62,353 nt of DNA from Nitrospira sp. GTDB taxonomy: Bacteria > Nitrospirota > Nitrospiria > Nitrospirales > Nitrospiraceae. Below the pieces are notes generated by a model. It made no database searches. It saw nothing but the letters and a program-made list of their open reading frames with translations, and was not told where the DNA came from. The translations under genes were made by a program, and so were the position numbers. The stretch spans positions 1 through 62,353 of the forward strand of contig JAEURX010000047.1 in NCBI GenBank assembly GCA_016788885.1, written 5' to 3'. Position 1 is the stretch's first letter. Each line of letters starts with the position of its first letter. Positions 1-7,945 of the stretch are shown here, in pieces.

Positions 1-270
1 CCCAAGATTCGCGCCATGCAGATCATCGAAGAATTGGAGCCGGCGCGACGAGGGCCTTACGCCGGAGCCGTGGGATACTTCGGGTTCTCCGGCAATATGG
101 ACATGTGTATCAATATCCGAACCGTAGTGATCAAAGGCCGGCAAGCCTACATTCAAGCCGGCGCCGGGATTGTTGCGGATTCAGTTCCCGAACATGAGTA
201 CGAAGAGACTTGCAATAAGGCCAGGGCCATGATGAAAGCCATCGAACTGGCCGAGCAGGGGCTGGAATAA
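1..270 (+). CDS. trpE: Anthranilate synthase component I, C-terminal end (partial)
   Basis: Last 89 residues of TrpE, which makes anthranilate from chorismate using ammonia supplied by TrpG. The reading frame is open from base 1, so the gene starts outside the window. The visible part holds the end of the chorismate-binding domain: the [14 protein letters not shown] segment, the INIRT strand and the [17 protein letters not shown] block that close the active site in this family. It is first in a run of trp genes on the same strand, with trpG 89 bp downstream. Any leader or attenuator of the operon lies outside the window. Confidence 0.95.
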   Translation, partial: PKIRAMQIIEELEPARRGPYAGAVGYFGFSGNMDMCINIRTVVIKGRQAYIQAGAGIVADSVPEHEYEETCNKARAMMKAIELAEQGLE

Positions 271-273
271 ACG

Positions 274-349
274 CGTGAAACGTGAAGGTACCACGTGAAA
301 CGCGGGAACGGCGACCTGACGAGAGACGGTTCACGAACGACGAGCGACA
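274..349 (+). repeat. Degenerate 7-bp-phased repeat array upstream of trpG
   Basis: The spacer between trpE and trpG reads as consecutive 7-base units: CGTGAAA (274), CGTGAAG (281), a 6-base unit, CGTGAAA (294), then units mostly ending in ACG (CCTGACG 315, AGAGACG 322, GTTCACG 329, AACGACG 336). A similar 7-phased stretch, read on the minus strand, lies between prfB and lysS. The array fills the place where a trpG ribosome-binding site would be, and no good Shine-Dalgarno is visible there. Function unknown. Confidence 0.5.
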
Positions 350-359
350 AGCGGTGCCT

Positions 360-923
360 ATGTTGTTGATGATCGATAACTACGATTCCTTTACCTACAA
401 CCTCGTCCAATACTTCGGCGAGTTGGGAGAGGAGGTCGTCGTCTACCGCAACGATAAGATTTCTATTCCGGAGATAGAAGCCTTGAAGCCGCGCCGGCTC
501 GTCATTTCACCGGGTCCCTGTACGCCGACTGAAGCGGGTGTCTCGGTGGAGGCCATCAGATATTTCGGCGGCAAGTTGCCGCTGCTGGGCGTCTGCCTCG
601 GTCACCAATCTCTTGCGGTCGCCTTCGGCGGAGAGGTGATTCGCGCCGAGCGCCTCATGCATGGGAAGACGTCCATGGTCCGTCATGACGGCCGCACGAT
701 TTTTCGAGATCTCCCCAACCCGTTTGAAGCGACCCGCTATCACTCGCTCATCGTCAACCGAAAGAACCTGCCCGAGTGTTTTGAGATCAGCGCCGAAACC
801 GCCGAGGGTGAAATCATGGGGATGCGGCACAAGACGCTTGGAATCGAAGGGGTCCAATTCCATCCGGAGTCCATTCTCACCACTGCCGGCAAGGAGCTGT
901 TGCGCAACTTCCTGAAGTTGTAG
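360..923 (+). CDS. trpG: Anthranilate synthase component II (glutamine amidotransferase)
   Basis: Class I glutamine amidotransferase subunit that hydrolyses glutamine and passes ammonia to TrpE. The 187-residue product has the usual start [15 protein letters not shown], the nucleophile elbow GVCLGHQ with Cys79, and the catalytic His168/Glu170 pair in the QFHPES motif. The upstream in-frame start at 282 would add 26 residues encoded by a 7-bp repeat array and is rejected; ATG at 360 gives the family's normal N-terminus. It could also serve p-aminobenzoate synthesis, as TrpG/PabA often does, but its place between trpE and trpD favours tryptophan. Confidence 0.95.
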   Translation: MLLMIDNYDSFTYNLVQYFGELGEEVVVYRNDKISIPEIEALKPRRLVISPGPCTPTEAGVSVEAIRYFGGKLPLLGVCLGHQSLAVAFGGEVIRAERLMHGKTSMVRHDGRTIFRDLPNPFEATRYHSLIVNRKNLPECFEISAETAEGEIMGMRHKTLGIEGVQFHPESILTTAGKELLRNFLKL

Positions 924-961
924 CGCGCCCGTCGACGCGGCACCCGCCACCGGTTCGTACC

Positions 962-1978
962 ATGATCAAAGACGCAATCCACAAACTGGCCGAACGGGCC
1001 AACCTGACCGAGTCGGAGGCAGAGACGGTCATGGGCGAGATCATGGATGGCAGCGCCACTCCGGCCCAGATTGCGGCGTACTTGATGGGGCTGCGGATGA
1101 AGGGGGAGACCGTCGAGGAGATTGCCGGATCGGTGTTGGCGATGCGTGCGCGAGCGACCAGAATCCGGGTCCGGGATACACAGGTCGTGGATACCTGCGG
1201 AACCGGAGGCGATCGAGCCCATACGTTCAATATCTCCACGACGGCGGCCTTTGTGGTAGCCGGAGCGGGGCTGACGGTGGCCAAACATGGCAATCGTTCG
1301 GTGTCGTCCAAATCCGGCAGCGCCGATGTCCTGGCGGCGCTGGGTGTGGCTATCAACCTGCCGCCTGAGCGGGTGTCCGATTGCGTGAACGAAGTGGGAA
1401 TCGGGTTTCTCTTCGCGCCGCTGTACCACAGTGCGATGAAACACTGCGCCCAGCCGCGACAGGAATTGGGAATCCGCACCTTGCTGAATATCCTTGGGCC
1501 ACTCACCAATCCGGCTGGTGCCCGGTTGCAAGTGGTGGGGGTTTTCGACGCGGGGTTGACGGAGTTGTTGGCGAAGGTGTTGCTCCACCTTGGCGCCCAA
1601 CATTGTTTTGTGGTGCATGGGATGGACGGGTTGGATGAGATGACGGTGACCGATCGGACCAGAGTCTCGGAAGGGAAGGCTGGAGTGGTGTCGAGTTATG
1701 CCATCGACCCGTCTGAGTTCGGCCTCGCGCGGGTACGTCCGAAAGAGCTGGTGGGTGGAAGCGCGGAAGAGAACGCGGCCATTACACGAGAGATTTTCCG
1801 TGGGCGAAAAGGGCCGAAGCGCGACATCGTGTGCCTCAATGCGGCCCCTGCGCTTGTGGCCGGCCGCAAGGCGAAGACCCTGCAGGACGGATTTGAGTTG
1901 GCCCAACGGACGATTGATTCCGGCGCGGCGATGGAGAAATTGGAACAGTTGATCGACTTTACCAAGAAGGCCTCGTGA
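962..1978 (+). CDS. trpD: Anthranilate phosphoribosyltransferase
   Basis: Second step of tryptophan synthesis: transfers phosphoribose from PRPP to anthranilate. At 338 residues it is normal length. The PRPP-binding glycine loop DTCGTGGD is at residues 77-84 and the anthranilate/PRPP motif KHGNRSVSSKSGSAD at 108-122. The N-terminal helical domain and the alpha/beta domain are both complete. It lies 38 bp after trpG and 4 bp before trpC, consistent with one transcript. A long antisense open frame across it is a coding shadow. Confidence 0.97.
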   Translation: MIKDAIHKLAERANLTESEAETVMGEIMDGSATPAQIAAYLMGLRMKGETVEEIAGSVLAMRARATRIRVRDTQVVDTCGTGGDRAHTFNISTTAAFVVAGAGLTVAKHGNRSVSSKSGSADVLAALGVAINLPPERVSDCVNEVGIGFLFAPLYHSAMKHCAQPRQELGIRTLLNILGPLTNPAGARLQVVGVFDAGLTELLAKVLLHLGAQHCFVVHGMDGLDEMTVTDRTRVSEGKAGVVSSYAIDPSEFGLARVRPKELVGGSAEENAAITREIFRGRKGPKRDIVCLNAAPALVAGRKAKTLQDGFELAQRTIDSGAAMEKLEQLIDFTKKAS

Positions 1979-1982
1979 GATC

Positions 1983-2807
1983 GTGATTCTCGACCGGATC
2001 CTTGAACATAAGAAAGCGGAGATTCGTCATAAGAACAGTCGCGGCTACCTGGCGGAGCTGAAGACCAAAATCCGTGACGCGGGGCCGACGCTCGGATTCG
2101 CCGTCACGCTCGATGCGCGCCGCACGCCGACCAGGCCGGCCTTGATCGCCGAGGTCAAAAAGGCGTCTCCCAGTCTGGGGTTATTGCGGCCTGAGTTCGA
2201 GCAGCGGTTCGAGCCGGTCCGTATCGCCGAGGCCTATCGAGAGCATGGGGCGACGGCCGTCTCCGTTCTCACCGACAAAGACTTTTTCCAGGGGAATCTG
2301 GAGTATCTGGCCGACGTGAAGGAGCGGGTAGGGCTGCCGGCGCTGAACAAAGAGTTCATGGTCGCCGACATCCAATTTTACGAAGCGCGAGCCTATGGGG
2401 CAGACGCGGTGCTCTTGATTGTGGCGGGTCTGGAGAAACGCCAGTTGATCGACTTTGCGGCACTGGCTAAAGAATTGTCGCTGGACGTGTTGGTGGAGAC
2501 GCACCATGAGCGCGAGCTTGATACCGTGCTTGAATGGTTGCCGGATGTGCGGTTGATTGGCATCAACAACCGGGACCTCAAGACCTTCTCGACGGATCTC
2601 GGCGTCACCATACGGTTGGCAAAGCGGATTCCTGCCGACAAACTGATCGTGAGCGAGAGTGGTATTCACAAACGCGACGATGTGGTGCGGCTGGTGGAAG
2701 CCGGTGTGCATGCCATGCTGATCGGCGAGTCGCTGATCCGGGCACAGGACATCGGGGTGAAGACTCGTGAGCTGCTGGGTGACGAGCCCAAGAAGGAGGC
2801 GCAATGA
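1983..2807 (+). CDS. trpC: Indole-3-glycerol phosphate synthase
   Basis: Closes the indole ring by converting CdRP to indole-3-glycerol phosphate. The 274-residue (beta/alpha)8 barrel shows LIAEVKKASPS at 54-64, containing the conserved lysine and serine of the family, ALNKEFMV in strand 3, IGINNRDL near residue 200 and VSESGI before the C-terminal phosphate-binding GESL. It starts with GTG four bases after the trpD stop, so the two are probably translationally coupled. It is not fused to trpF, which is a separate gene further on. Confidence 0.97.
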   Translation: MILDRILEHKKAEIRHKNSRGYLAELKTKIRDAGPTLGFAVTLDARRTPTRPALIAEVKKASPSLGLLRPEFEQRFEPVRIAEAYREHGATAVSVLTDKDFFQGNLEYLADVKERVGLPALNKEFMVADIQFYEARAYGADAVLLIVAGLEKRQLIDFAALAKELSLDVLVETHHERELDTVLEWLPDVRLIGINNRDLKTFSTDLGVTIRLAKRIPADKLIVSESGIHKRDDVVRLVEAGVHAMLIGESLIRAQDIGVKTRELLGDEPKKEAQ

Positions 2808-3118
2808 ACAGGATCCTCGCGTGGAGCATGACGGTCGGCCTCTTGACCCTAGCCGGCTGCGTGAATCAGGAGATTCATGAATATTCCCCGAAGTGGGATT
2901 CCTGGATGGGCAGCAGCAAAGACGATCGCATCAAGGAGATGGGCATTCCCACCCGCTGCCATACATTCAAGGAAGGTGGTGAGGTGTGCGAGTGGATGGT
3001 CCCATTGCAGGACGGGCGTCAGGATCTGATCGGGCTCACGTTCACCCCCAAGGGACAGGTCTGCCAATGGTCCTATCGCGGATTTTACGGCATGCAAAAG
3101 AGCAAGCAGAGTTGCTGA
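2804..3118 (+). CDS. Small lipoprotein inserted in the trp operon
   Basis: 104-residue protein of unknown function. It has a lipoprotein signal peptide with a LAGC lipobox (Cys19), then a short soluble domain containing DRIKEMGIPTRCHTF and EVCEWMVP. That pattern (G-x-P followed by strands with W) recalls the SmpA/BamE-type lipoprotein fold, but the similarity is by eye only. Four further cysteines in the mature part could form disulphides. Its ATG overlaps the trpC stop by 4 bp and trpF begins directly after it, so it must be cotranscribed with the biosynthetic genes. No role in tryptophan synthesis is known. Confidence 0.8.
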   Translation: MNRILAWSMTVGLLTLAGCVNQEIHEYSPKWDSWMGSSKDDRIKEMGIPTRCHTFKEGGEVCEWMVPLQDGRQDLIGLTFTPKGQVCQWSYRGFYGMQKSKQSC

Positions 3119-3119
3119 C

Positions 3120-3755
3120 GTGACGATGGTCAAAGTCAAAATTTGTGGCCTGACGAATGCCGAGGATGCGGCGGTGGCAGTGGAGGCGGGTGCGGATGCC
3201 GTCGGGTTTGTCTTTCACAAGAAGAGTCCTCGCTGCGCAGAAACGGCGGCGGTCAAGGCCATTGTCAAGGAACTCCCGCCTTTCGTGTTGCCGATCGGGG
3301 TGTTCGTGAATGAGGATGCCAAGGTCGTGCGGGATATCATGGACAGTTGCGGTTTGGCCCTTGCGCAGTTGCATGGCGATGAAACGGCGGCCTATTGCGA
3401 GACGTTGGGCCGCCCCGTCCTCAAGGCCATTAGGCTCAGGGACCGTGCATCATTTCTGGCCTTGGCCGAATTCCAGGGGCGTGCCGGCGTGCGCGGGTTC
3501 TTGGTGGATGCATTTTCTCCGGATGCCTACGGCGGAACGGGGCAGGTGGCTGATTGGTCCTTGGCCGCCGAAGCCGCGGCGGTGGCCCGTATTCTCCTGG
3601 CCGGCGGCTTGACGCCGGAGAATGTCGCGCAGGCCGTCGGTCAGGTTCGTCCCTACGGCGTCGACGTGAGCAGCGGCGTCGAAGCGCGACCCGGAAAGAA
3701 GGATCACGCGAAGGTTCGGACGTTTGTACAGGCTGTCAGGATGGTGTCCCGTTAG
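3120..3755 (+). CDS. trpF: Phosphoribosylanthranilate isomerase
   Basis: Isomerises phosphoribosylanthranilate to CdRP, the step before TrpC. The 211-residue TIM barrel begins VKVKICGLTNAEDA with the catalytic cysteine of the KICG motif, contains LVDAF with the general-acid aspartate, and ends with LAGGLTPENV and VDVSSGVE, the phosphate-binding elements. GTG at 3120 abuts the stop of the preceding lipoprotein; ATG at 3126 is an alternative start. Encoded as an independent gene rather than fused to trpC. Confidence 0.95.
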   Translation: MTMVKVKICGLTNAEDAAVAVEAGADAVGFVFHKKSPRCAETAAVKAIVKELPPFVLPIGVFVNEDAKVVRDIMDSCGLALAQLHGDETAAYCETLGRPVLKAIRLRDRASFLALAEFQGRAGVRGFLVDAFSPDAYGGTGQVADWSLAAEAAAVARILLAGGLTPENVAQAVGQVRPYGVDVSSGVEARPGKKDHAKVRTFVQAVRMVSR

Positions 3756-3864
3756 CGCGTCGTCTTTCTGATCGGTTCGGGTCCCTATCAGGGAGCGCGA
3801 CGGTGGCGGACGTTTTCAGCAGGCTGTTATACTCTCGTTTTCATGATTAGCTGAAGGACACGCG

Positions 3865-5055
3865 ATGGCAATACCAGATCGACACGGGCGATTCGGACTC
3901 TATGGCGGGCGGTACGTCCCTGAGACCCTGATGCCGGCATTGCTGGAGCTCGAAGAGATGTATCAGCGTACGCGGCGCGACCGAACCTTTCAAACCGAGT
4001 TCAAACATTACTTAACAGAATATGTGGGACGGCCGACGCCGCTCTATTGTGCGCAGCGTCTGACAAAACGGCTGGGCGGGGCGAAGATTTATCTGAAGCG
4101 CGAGGATCTCTGTCACACCGGCGCGCACAAGATCAACAATGCGATCGGGCAGGCGCTTCTGGCGAAACGCATGAAGAAGCCCCGGCTCATCGCCGAGACC
4201 GGCGCGGGGCAACACGGTGTGGCGACGGCGACGGTCGCGGCCATGTTCGGTTTGGAATGCGAAATTTACATGGGCACGGAAGACATGCAGCGACAGGCGC
4301 TGAACGTGTTCCGGATGCGGCTGCTCGGCTCGAAGGTGACCGGCGTGGACGCCGGAAGCCGGACGTTGAAAGATGCCATCAGCGAAGCGATGCGGGATTG
4401 GACCACCAACGTGCGGACGACGCACTACGTGCTGGGCTCGGTCCTGGGCGCGCATCCCTATCCGATGATGATCCGGGATTTTCAGTCCGTGATCGGCCGT
4501 GAGGCCAGGAAGCAGATTCTCGCGACGGAAGGACGGCTCCCTGATTGTTTGATCGCCTGCGTCGGCGGCGGGAGTAACGCCATGGGGCTGTTCCATGCCT
4601 TCGTGGGTGACAAGAAGGTGAAGATGATCGGCGTGGAAGCGGGTGGTCTCGGTGTGGCGAGCGGGAAACATGCGGCCAGATTTGCGGGCGGACGTCCCGG
4701 CGTGCTCCAGGGCACCATGACCTATCTCCTGCAGGATGAGAACGGCCAGGTGAATCTCACCCACTCCGTGTCGGCTGGACTGGACTATGCGGCGGTTGGA
4801 CCGGAGCATAGTTATTTGAAGGAAACGAATCGTGCCGAATATACGTCGGTGACAGATGATGAAGCGTTGGCGGCCTTCGATCTGCTCGCGCGGGAAGAGG
4901 GCATCATGCCGGCGCTCGAAAGTGCCCATGCCATCGCGGAAGTCGTGAAGCGTGCCCCGAAGATGAAGAAAACGCAGATCCTTGTGGCCAACCTCTCGGG
5001 TCGTGGTGATAAGGATGTGCAGCAGGTAGCCAGAATCAAAGGCGTGACGCTGTAG
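3865..5055 (+). CDS. trpB: Tryptophan synthase beta chain
   Basis: PLP enzyme that condenses indole with serine. The 396-residue protein has the PLP lysine (Lys89) in [25 protein letters not shown], and the phosphate-binding loop [10 protein letters not shown]. It is the TrpB1 type that pairs with TrpA. It lies 109 bp after trpF; the spacer contains TTATACT near 3825, a possible -10 element without a clear -35. trpA follows after 169 bp that hold a palindromic repeat, so the two subunits of the complex are not tightly spaced as is usual. Confidence 0.97.
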   Translation: MAIPDRHGRFGLYGGRYVPETLMPALLELEEMYQRTRRDRTFQTEFKHYLTEYVGRPTPLYCAQRLTKRLGGAKIYLKREDLCHTGAHKINNAIGQALLAKRMKKPRLIAETGAGQHGVATATVAAMFGLECEIYMGTEDMQRQALNVFRMRLLGSKVTGVDAGSRTLKDAISEAMRDWTTNVRTTHYVLGSVLGAHPYPMMIRDFQSVIGREARKQILATEGRLPDCLIACVGGGSNAMGLFHAFVGDKKVKMIGVEAGGLGVASGKHAARFAGGRPGVLQGTMTYLLQDENGQVNLTHSVSAGLDYAAVGPEHSYLKETNRAEYTSVTDDEALAAFDLLAREEGIMPALESAHAIAEVVKRAPKMKKTQILVANLSGRGDKDVQQVARIKGVTL

Positions 5056-5058
5056 CAG

Positions 5059-5181
5059 AAGGTTGAAAACGGCTTCCAGCGTTGTTCTCGCGGCGTGCAG
5101 AGGCTCGACGTACGCATCTGAGTACGCCTCACCTCTTTCCTTGCTGCGGCCTTGCCGGGCAGCCCGATTGAACATCCTGCC
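5059..5181. repeat. Imperfect palindromic intergenic repeat between trpB and trpA
   Basis: About 120 bp with related inverted ends: the left end (GGTTGAAAACGGCTTCCAGC) resembles the reverse complement of the right end (ATGTTCAATCGGGCTGCCC). The centre holds opposed GTAC-containing arms (GAGGCTCGACGTAC facing GTACGCCTC). It encodes no protein and begins three bases after the trpB stop. From memory, very similar elements occur in many copies between genes in Nitrospira; this could not be checked here and no second copy was seen in this window. It could fold as RNA and affect trpB/trpA message stability. Confidence 0.6.
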
Positions 5182-5224
5182 AAGGACATGCTGGTGGATG
5201 AGTGAGAGACAGGAGTAGATCGAG

Positions 5225-6025
5225 ATGAATCGTTTAGATCAGGCATTCGGTCGATTGAAAGCACATGGAGAGAAGGCGCTCATTACGTACATCATGGCGG
5301 GTGATCCTTCGTTGCAGGACACCGAGCAATTGGTGCTGGAATTGGAGCGTGCCGGTGCCGACATCATCGAACTGGGTGTGCCCTTTTCCGATCCGATCGC
5401 CGATGGACCGGTGATTCAGCAAGCGGCAGAGCGTGGTCTGCAGAGCGGCACATCGCTCCGTAAGATTCTGGAATCGGTTCGCCGCTTGCGCGCGACGACG
5501 CAAATTCCCATCGTGCTCATGGCCTACTACAACAACATTCACGCCTTTGGTGAGGCGGAGTTCTGCGGGAAGGCGGTCGAGGCGGGCGTGGATGGCGTCA
5601 TTGTGCCGGACATGCCTCCCGATGAAGCCGGTCCCTTACGTGGTCCGGCCGATGCCGCGGGGCTCCACCTGATTTTCCTCTTGGCCCCCACGAGCACGTC
5701 TTCGCGCCGGGCATATGTCGCCAAAGAGTCCGGCGGATTTGTCTATTATGTTTCCCTCACAGGCATCACTGGCGCTAAACTGAACGACATGGCGGGGGTT
5801 CGGGAGAACGTCGCCAAGATCAAGAAACATACGAAGACCCCCGTCGCCGTAGGATTTGGTGTTGCGACTCCGGAGGATGCTGCAACCGTTGCGCGCGTCG
5901 CCGACGGAGTCATCGTCGGCAGCGCGATTGTTCGTCGTGTGGGAGAGCATGGGCAGGATGGCCGACTCGTTCAGGAAGTGGGGAGCTTCGTGCGTTCCCT
6001 TAAGGCCGCGATGCAGCCGGCCTAG
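5225..6025 (+). CDS. trpA: Tryptophan synthase alpha chain
   Basis: Cleaves indole-3-glycerol phosphate and channels indole to TrpB. The 266-residue barrel contains the catalytic Glu49 in IIELGVPFSDP and Asp60 in PIADGPVIQQA, then YYVSLTGITG and the phosphate-binding VGFGVATPEDA and VIVGSAIV. A good Shine-Dalgarno (AGGAG) precedes the ATG. It completes the pathway from chorismate within this cluster. Confidence 0.97.
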   Translation: MNRLDQAFGRLKAHGEKALITYIMAGDPSLQDTEQLVLELERAGADIIELGVPFSDPIADGPVIQQAAERGLQSGTSLRKILESVRRLRATTQIPIVLMAYYNNIHAFGEAEFCGKAVEAGVDGVIVPDMPPDEAGPLRGPADAAGLHLIFLLAPTSTSSRRAYVAKESGGFVYYVSLTGITGAKLNDMAGVRENVAKIKKHTKTPVAVGFGVATPEDAATVARVADGVIVGSAIVRRVGEHGQDGRLVQEVGSFVRSLKAAMQPA

Positions 6026-6218
6026 GCGTGCGGCGATACCCTCATTCCGTTCTGTTTCCGCGAACCCCAGTCAGATTCAACTCCAATCGGTTCTCTATTC
6101 TCACATCCGGACCGCCCGGGTGCCGTCTTTCCCCGATTCCAGAGTCATTGCTCGCCCGAATCAGATAGGACGCTGTCTCCTGTCTGGCAATCATTGACGC
6201 TTCACATGAGGAGATGCC

Positions 6219-7277
6219 ATGGCCGTCGTTCGCCGTAAGATTGCTCGCAGCAGCCGCAAGACCACCGCAAAAAAACCTCCCGTCGGTTCGCGCCGGAAGA
6301 CCGTGTCGAGGGTGCCGGCTCCTGTGCGAGAGGACCGTGTATTGCAGACGCTCCAGCAGGCACTCTTCAAGAGCTTGGCGCATGCTGAAGGGGAGGGACG
6401 TTCGCCGATCGGAGTTGCGGCTGTATTCGTGCAATCGTTTCTGCAACTGACGAAGGTTCACGCGATTGCCGTCTATGTCCGGGATGAACAGACTCGTGAA
6501 ATGACCTGCCTGGCGGAAGCGGGCAGCAGTGAGGCCTCCGTGGCCGGGCAATGGCAAGCCGGCCTGACGCAGGCGGAGCAGCAGGCGCGGGTCAGTCTCG
6601 GTGAGTTACACGGCATCCGCCTGCATCGCATCGGTCGCATGGACGGCGTGGTGATGTTCCAGGCCGGGAAGTCTCAACGCGTGCCTGCACGAGCCGCTCT
6701 GTCGCTGTTGACGGCGATCGAACCCTGGTTGTCGGTGTTGCTGGACCATGCTCGATTGACCGTGAAGTATGCCGCAAAGATTCTGCGTATTCAGCATATG
6801 GAGCAGGTCAGCGATCTGTTGAATTCTTCACTGGGCGAGGAGGAGAAACTGCGGCGAGCGTTGGATGCGGCAATTCGACTCGTCGAGGCAGAAGCAGGGG
6901 CCTTGTTTCTGGGTACCGGCGATGGGTCGTTAAGGCTGTCGGCGCTCGGTGGGGAACGAGCCACCGGGCTGACCGTGCTGCAATCGATGATTGCGGCCGG
7001 GGTGCATCGTACGGGGCAAGCCGTGTTGATTACCCAGGGCGCACAGGATGTGCGGCTGGCTCCTGGCCAAGGGTGGCAGGCGGTTCTCCAGGTCGCCTCC
7101 CTGGTTTCGGTGCCGGTTCGCATGGGGGCTCGGGCCGTAGGTGTGCTGGAAGTCGTGAATCGGCGGAGCGGAAAGCCGTTCAGCAATTGGGATGTGCTGG
7201 AGCTTGCGAGTCTGTCGAATCAGTTCGGCTTGGCGATCGACAATTTGCGCAGGCGACCGGTCGGTGAGGAGGCGTGA
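6219..7277 (+). CDS. GAF-domain protein
   Basis: 352 residues. The first 35 are rich in Arg/Lys/Ser. Residues of about 45-170 look like a degenerate GAF-like sensor segment (LTKVHAIAVYVRDEQTREM). Residues of about 195-345 form a recognisable GAF domain (LEVVNRRSGKPFSNWDVLELASLSNQFGLAIDN). No kinase, GGDEF, HTH or phosphatase output domain is present, so it is probably a ligand- or partner-binding sensor. A moderate Shine-Dalgarno (GAGGAGATGCC) precedes the ATG. The 193 bp separating it from trpA contain nothing recognisable; cotranscription with trp is possible but not shown. Confidence 0.8.
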   Translation: MAVVRRKIARSSRKTTAKKPPVGSRRKTVSRVPAPVREDRVLQTLQQALFKSLAHAEGEGRSPIGVAAVFVQSFLQLTKVHAIAVYVRDEQTREMTCLAEAGSSEASVAGQWQAGLTQAEQQARVSLGELHGIRLHRIGRMDGVVMFQAGKSQRVPARAALSLLTAIEPWLSVLLDHARLTVKYAAKILRIQHMEQVSDLLNSSLGEEEKLRRALDAAIRLVEAEAGALFLGTGDGSLRLSALGGERATGLTVLQSMIAAGVHRTGQAVLITQGAQDVRLAPGQGWQAVLQVASLVSVPVRMGARAVGVLEVVNRRSGKPFSNWDVLELASLSNQFGLAIDNLRRRPVGEEA

Positions 7278-7293
7278 ACGAAACGTCTGGATC

Positions 7294-7899
7294 CTAACGC
7301 TTTTCGGGCGGCATGTACTTGATCATGTCCGTGGCGAGCTTCGTGGCAAGATCTTTCATGTCCGGGCGGATGAACAAATAGCTTTCCTGCACCTGGTGCC
7401 GGGCTTTCCACACAATCGCCCCGTTCACGGCATCGACCAGGCGCATGCTCAATCCCACGCGGGCGATATTGTCGCCTTCTTCCCGCGTATACTCCCAGGC
7501 ATTGACCTTCACGACCAGCAGCGAGTCTGCGCCCAGGGCATGGCCGATCTTAATGGCTGAGTTCTTGTCGGATTGGCCGGTCGTCTCCATGCGGGAAAAA
7601 TAGGTGACGAGCGCGTCGAACGCATCCTTGGTCGTCTGGAAGGTGTCGGTGACTTGATCGGGAGGGACGACCTTTTCGACGCGGCGACTCTTGATGAGCA
7701 CCTTCGCGACCACTTCCTCGACGTCTTCGCGCGCACTATCGTAGGTGCCGGAGATCGGGAGGATCGCCATGGTTTTCGGGTAGAATCCACGAGCCGCCGG
7801 CCCTTCCCACATTTCCTGTAACCCGCCGCAGCCAGTCACAAGCCCCGAGAGCGTTAGGCAGAACACCACACTAAATCGTAAGAAGGTCCGTCGTGTCAT
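7294..7899 (-). CDS. Lipoprotein, GNA1162/LpoB-like
   Basis: 201 residues from ATG at 7899. The signal peptide ends in the lipobox VTGC. The mature part reads FYPKTMAILPISGTYDSAREDVEEVVAKVLI and later GHALGADSLLVVKVNAWEY, a pattern of lipoproteins with a TolB-N/LpoB-like fold (GNA1162, DUF799-type): a conserved ILP start, a helix, then a strand after GADSLL. Such proteins sit at the outer membrane; function in this organism unknown. An upstream start at 7938 would add 13 residues and push the signal peptide inward, so it is less likely. It follows the TraF-like gene on the same strand. Confidence 0.75.
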   Translation of the reverse strand: MTRRTFLRFSVVFCLTLSGLVTGCGGLQEMWEGPAARGFYPKTMAILPISGTYDSAREDVEEVVAKVLIKSRRVEKVVPPDQVTDTFQTTKDAFDALVTYFSRMETTGQSDKNSAIKIGHALGADSLLVVKVNAWEYTREEGDNIARVGLSMRLVDAVNGAIVWKARHQVQESYLFIRPDMKDLATKLATDMIKYMPPEKR

Positions 7900-7945
7900 G
7901 GTTTGTCTAACAAGTGTAGCAGATTGGTTCACAGCCAACAGCGCC

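Noticed and set aside
740-1906. Long antisense frame opposite trpD
   Set aside because: It lies wholly opposite trpD and has no ribosome-binding site or family signature; typical of GC-rich coding shadows.
4012-5175. 387-residue antisense frame opposite trpB
   Set aside because: Mirror of a well-supported gene, with His/Arg-rich unrealistic composition.
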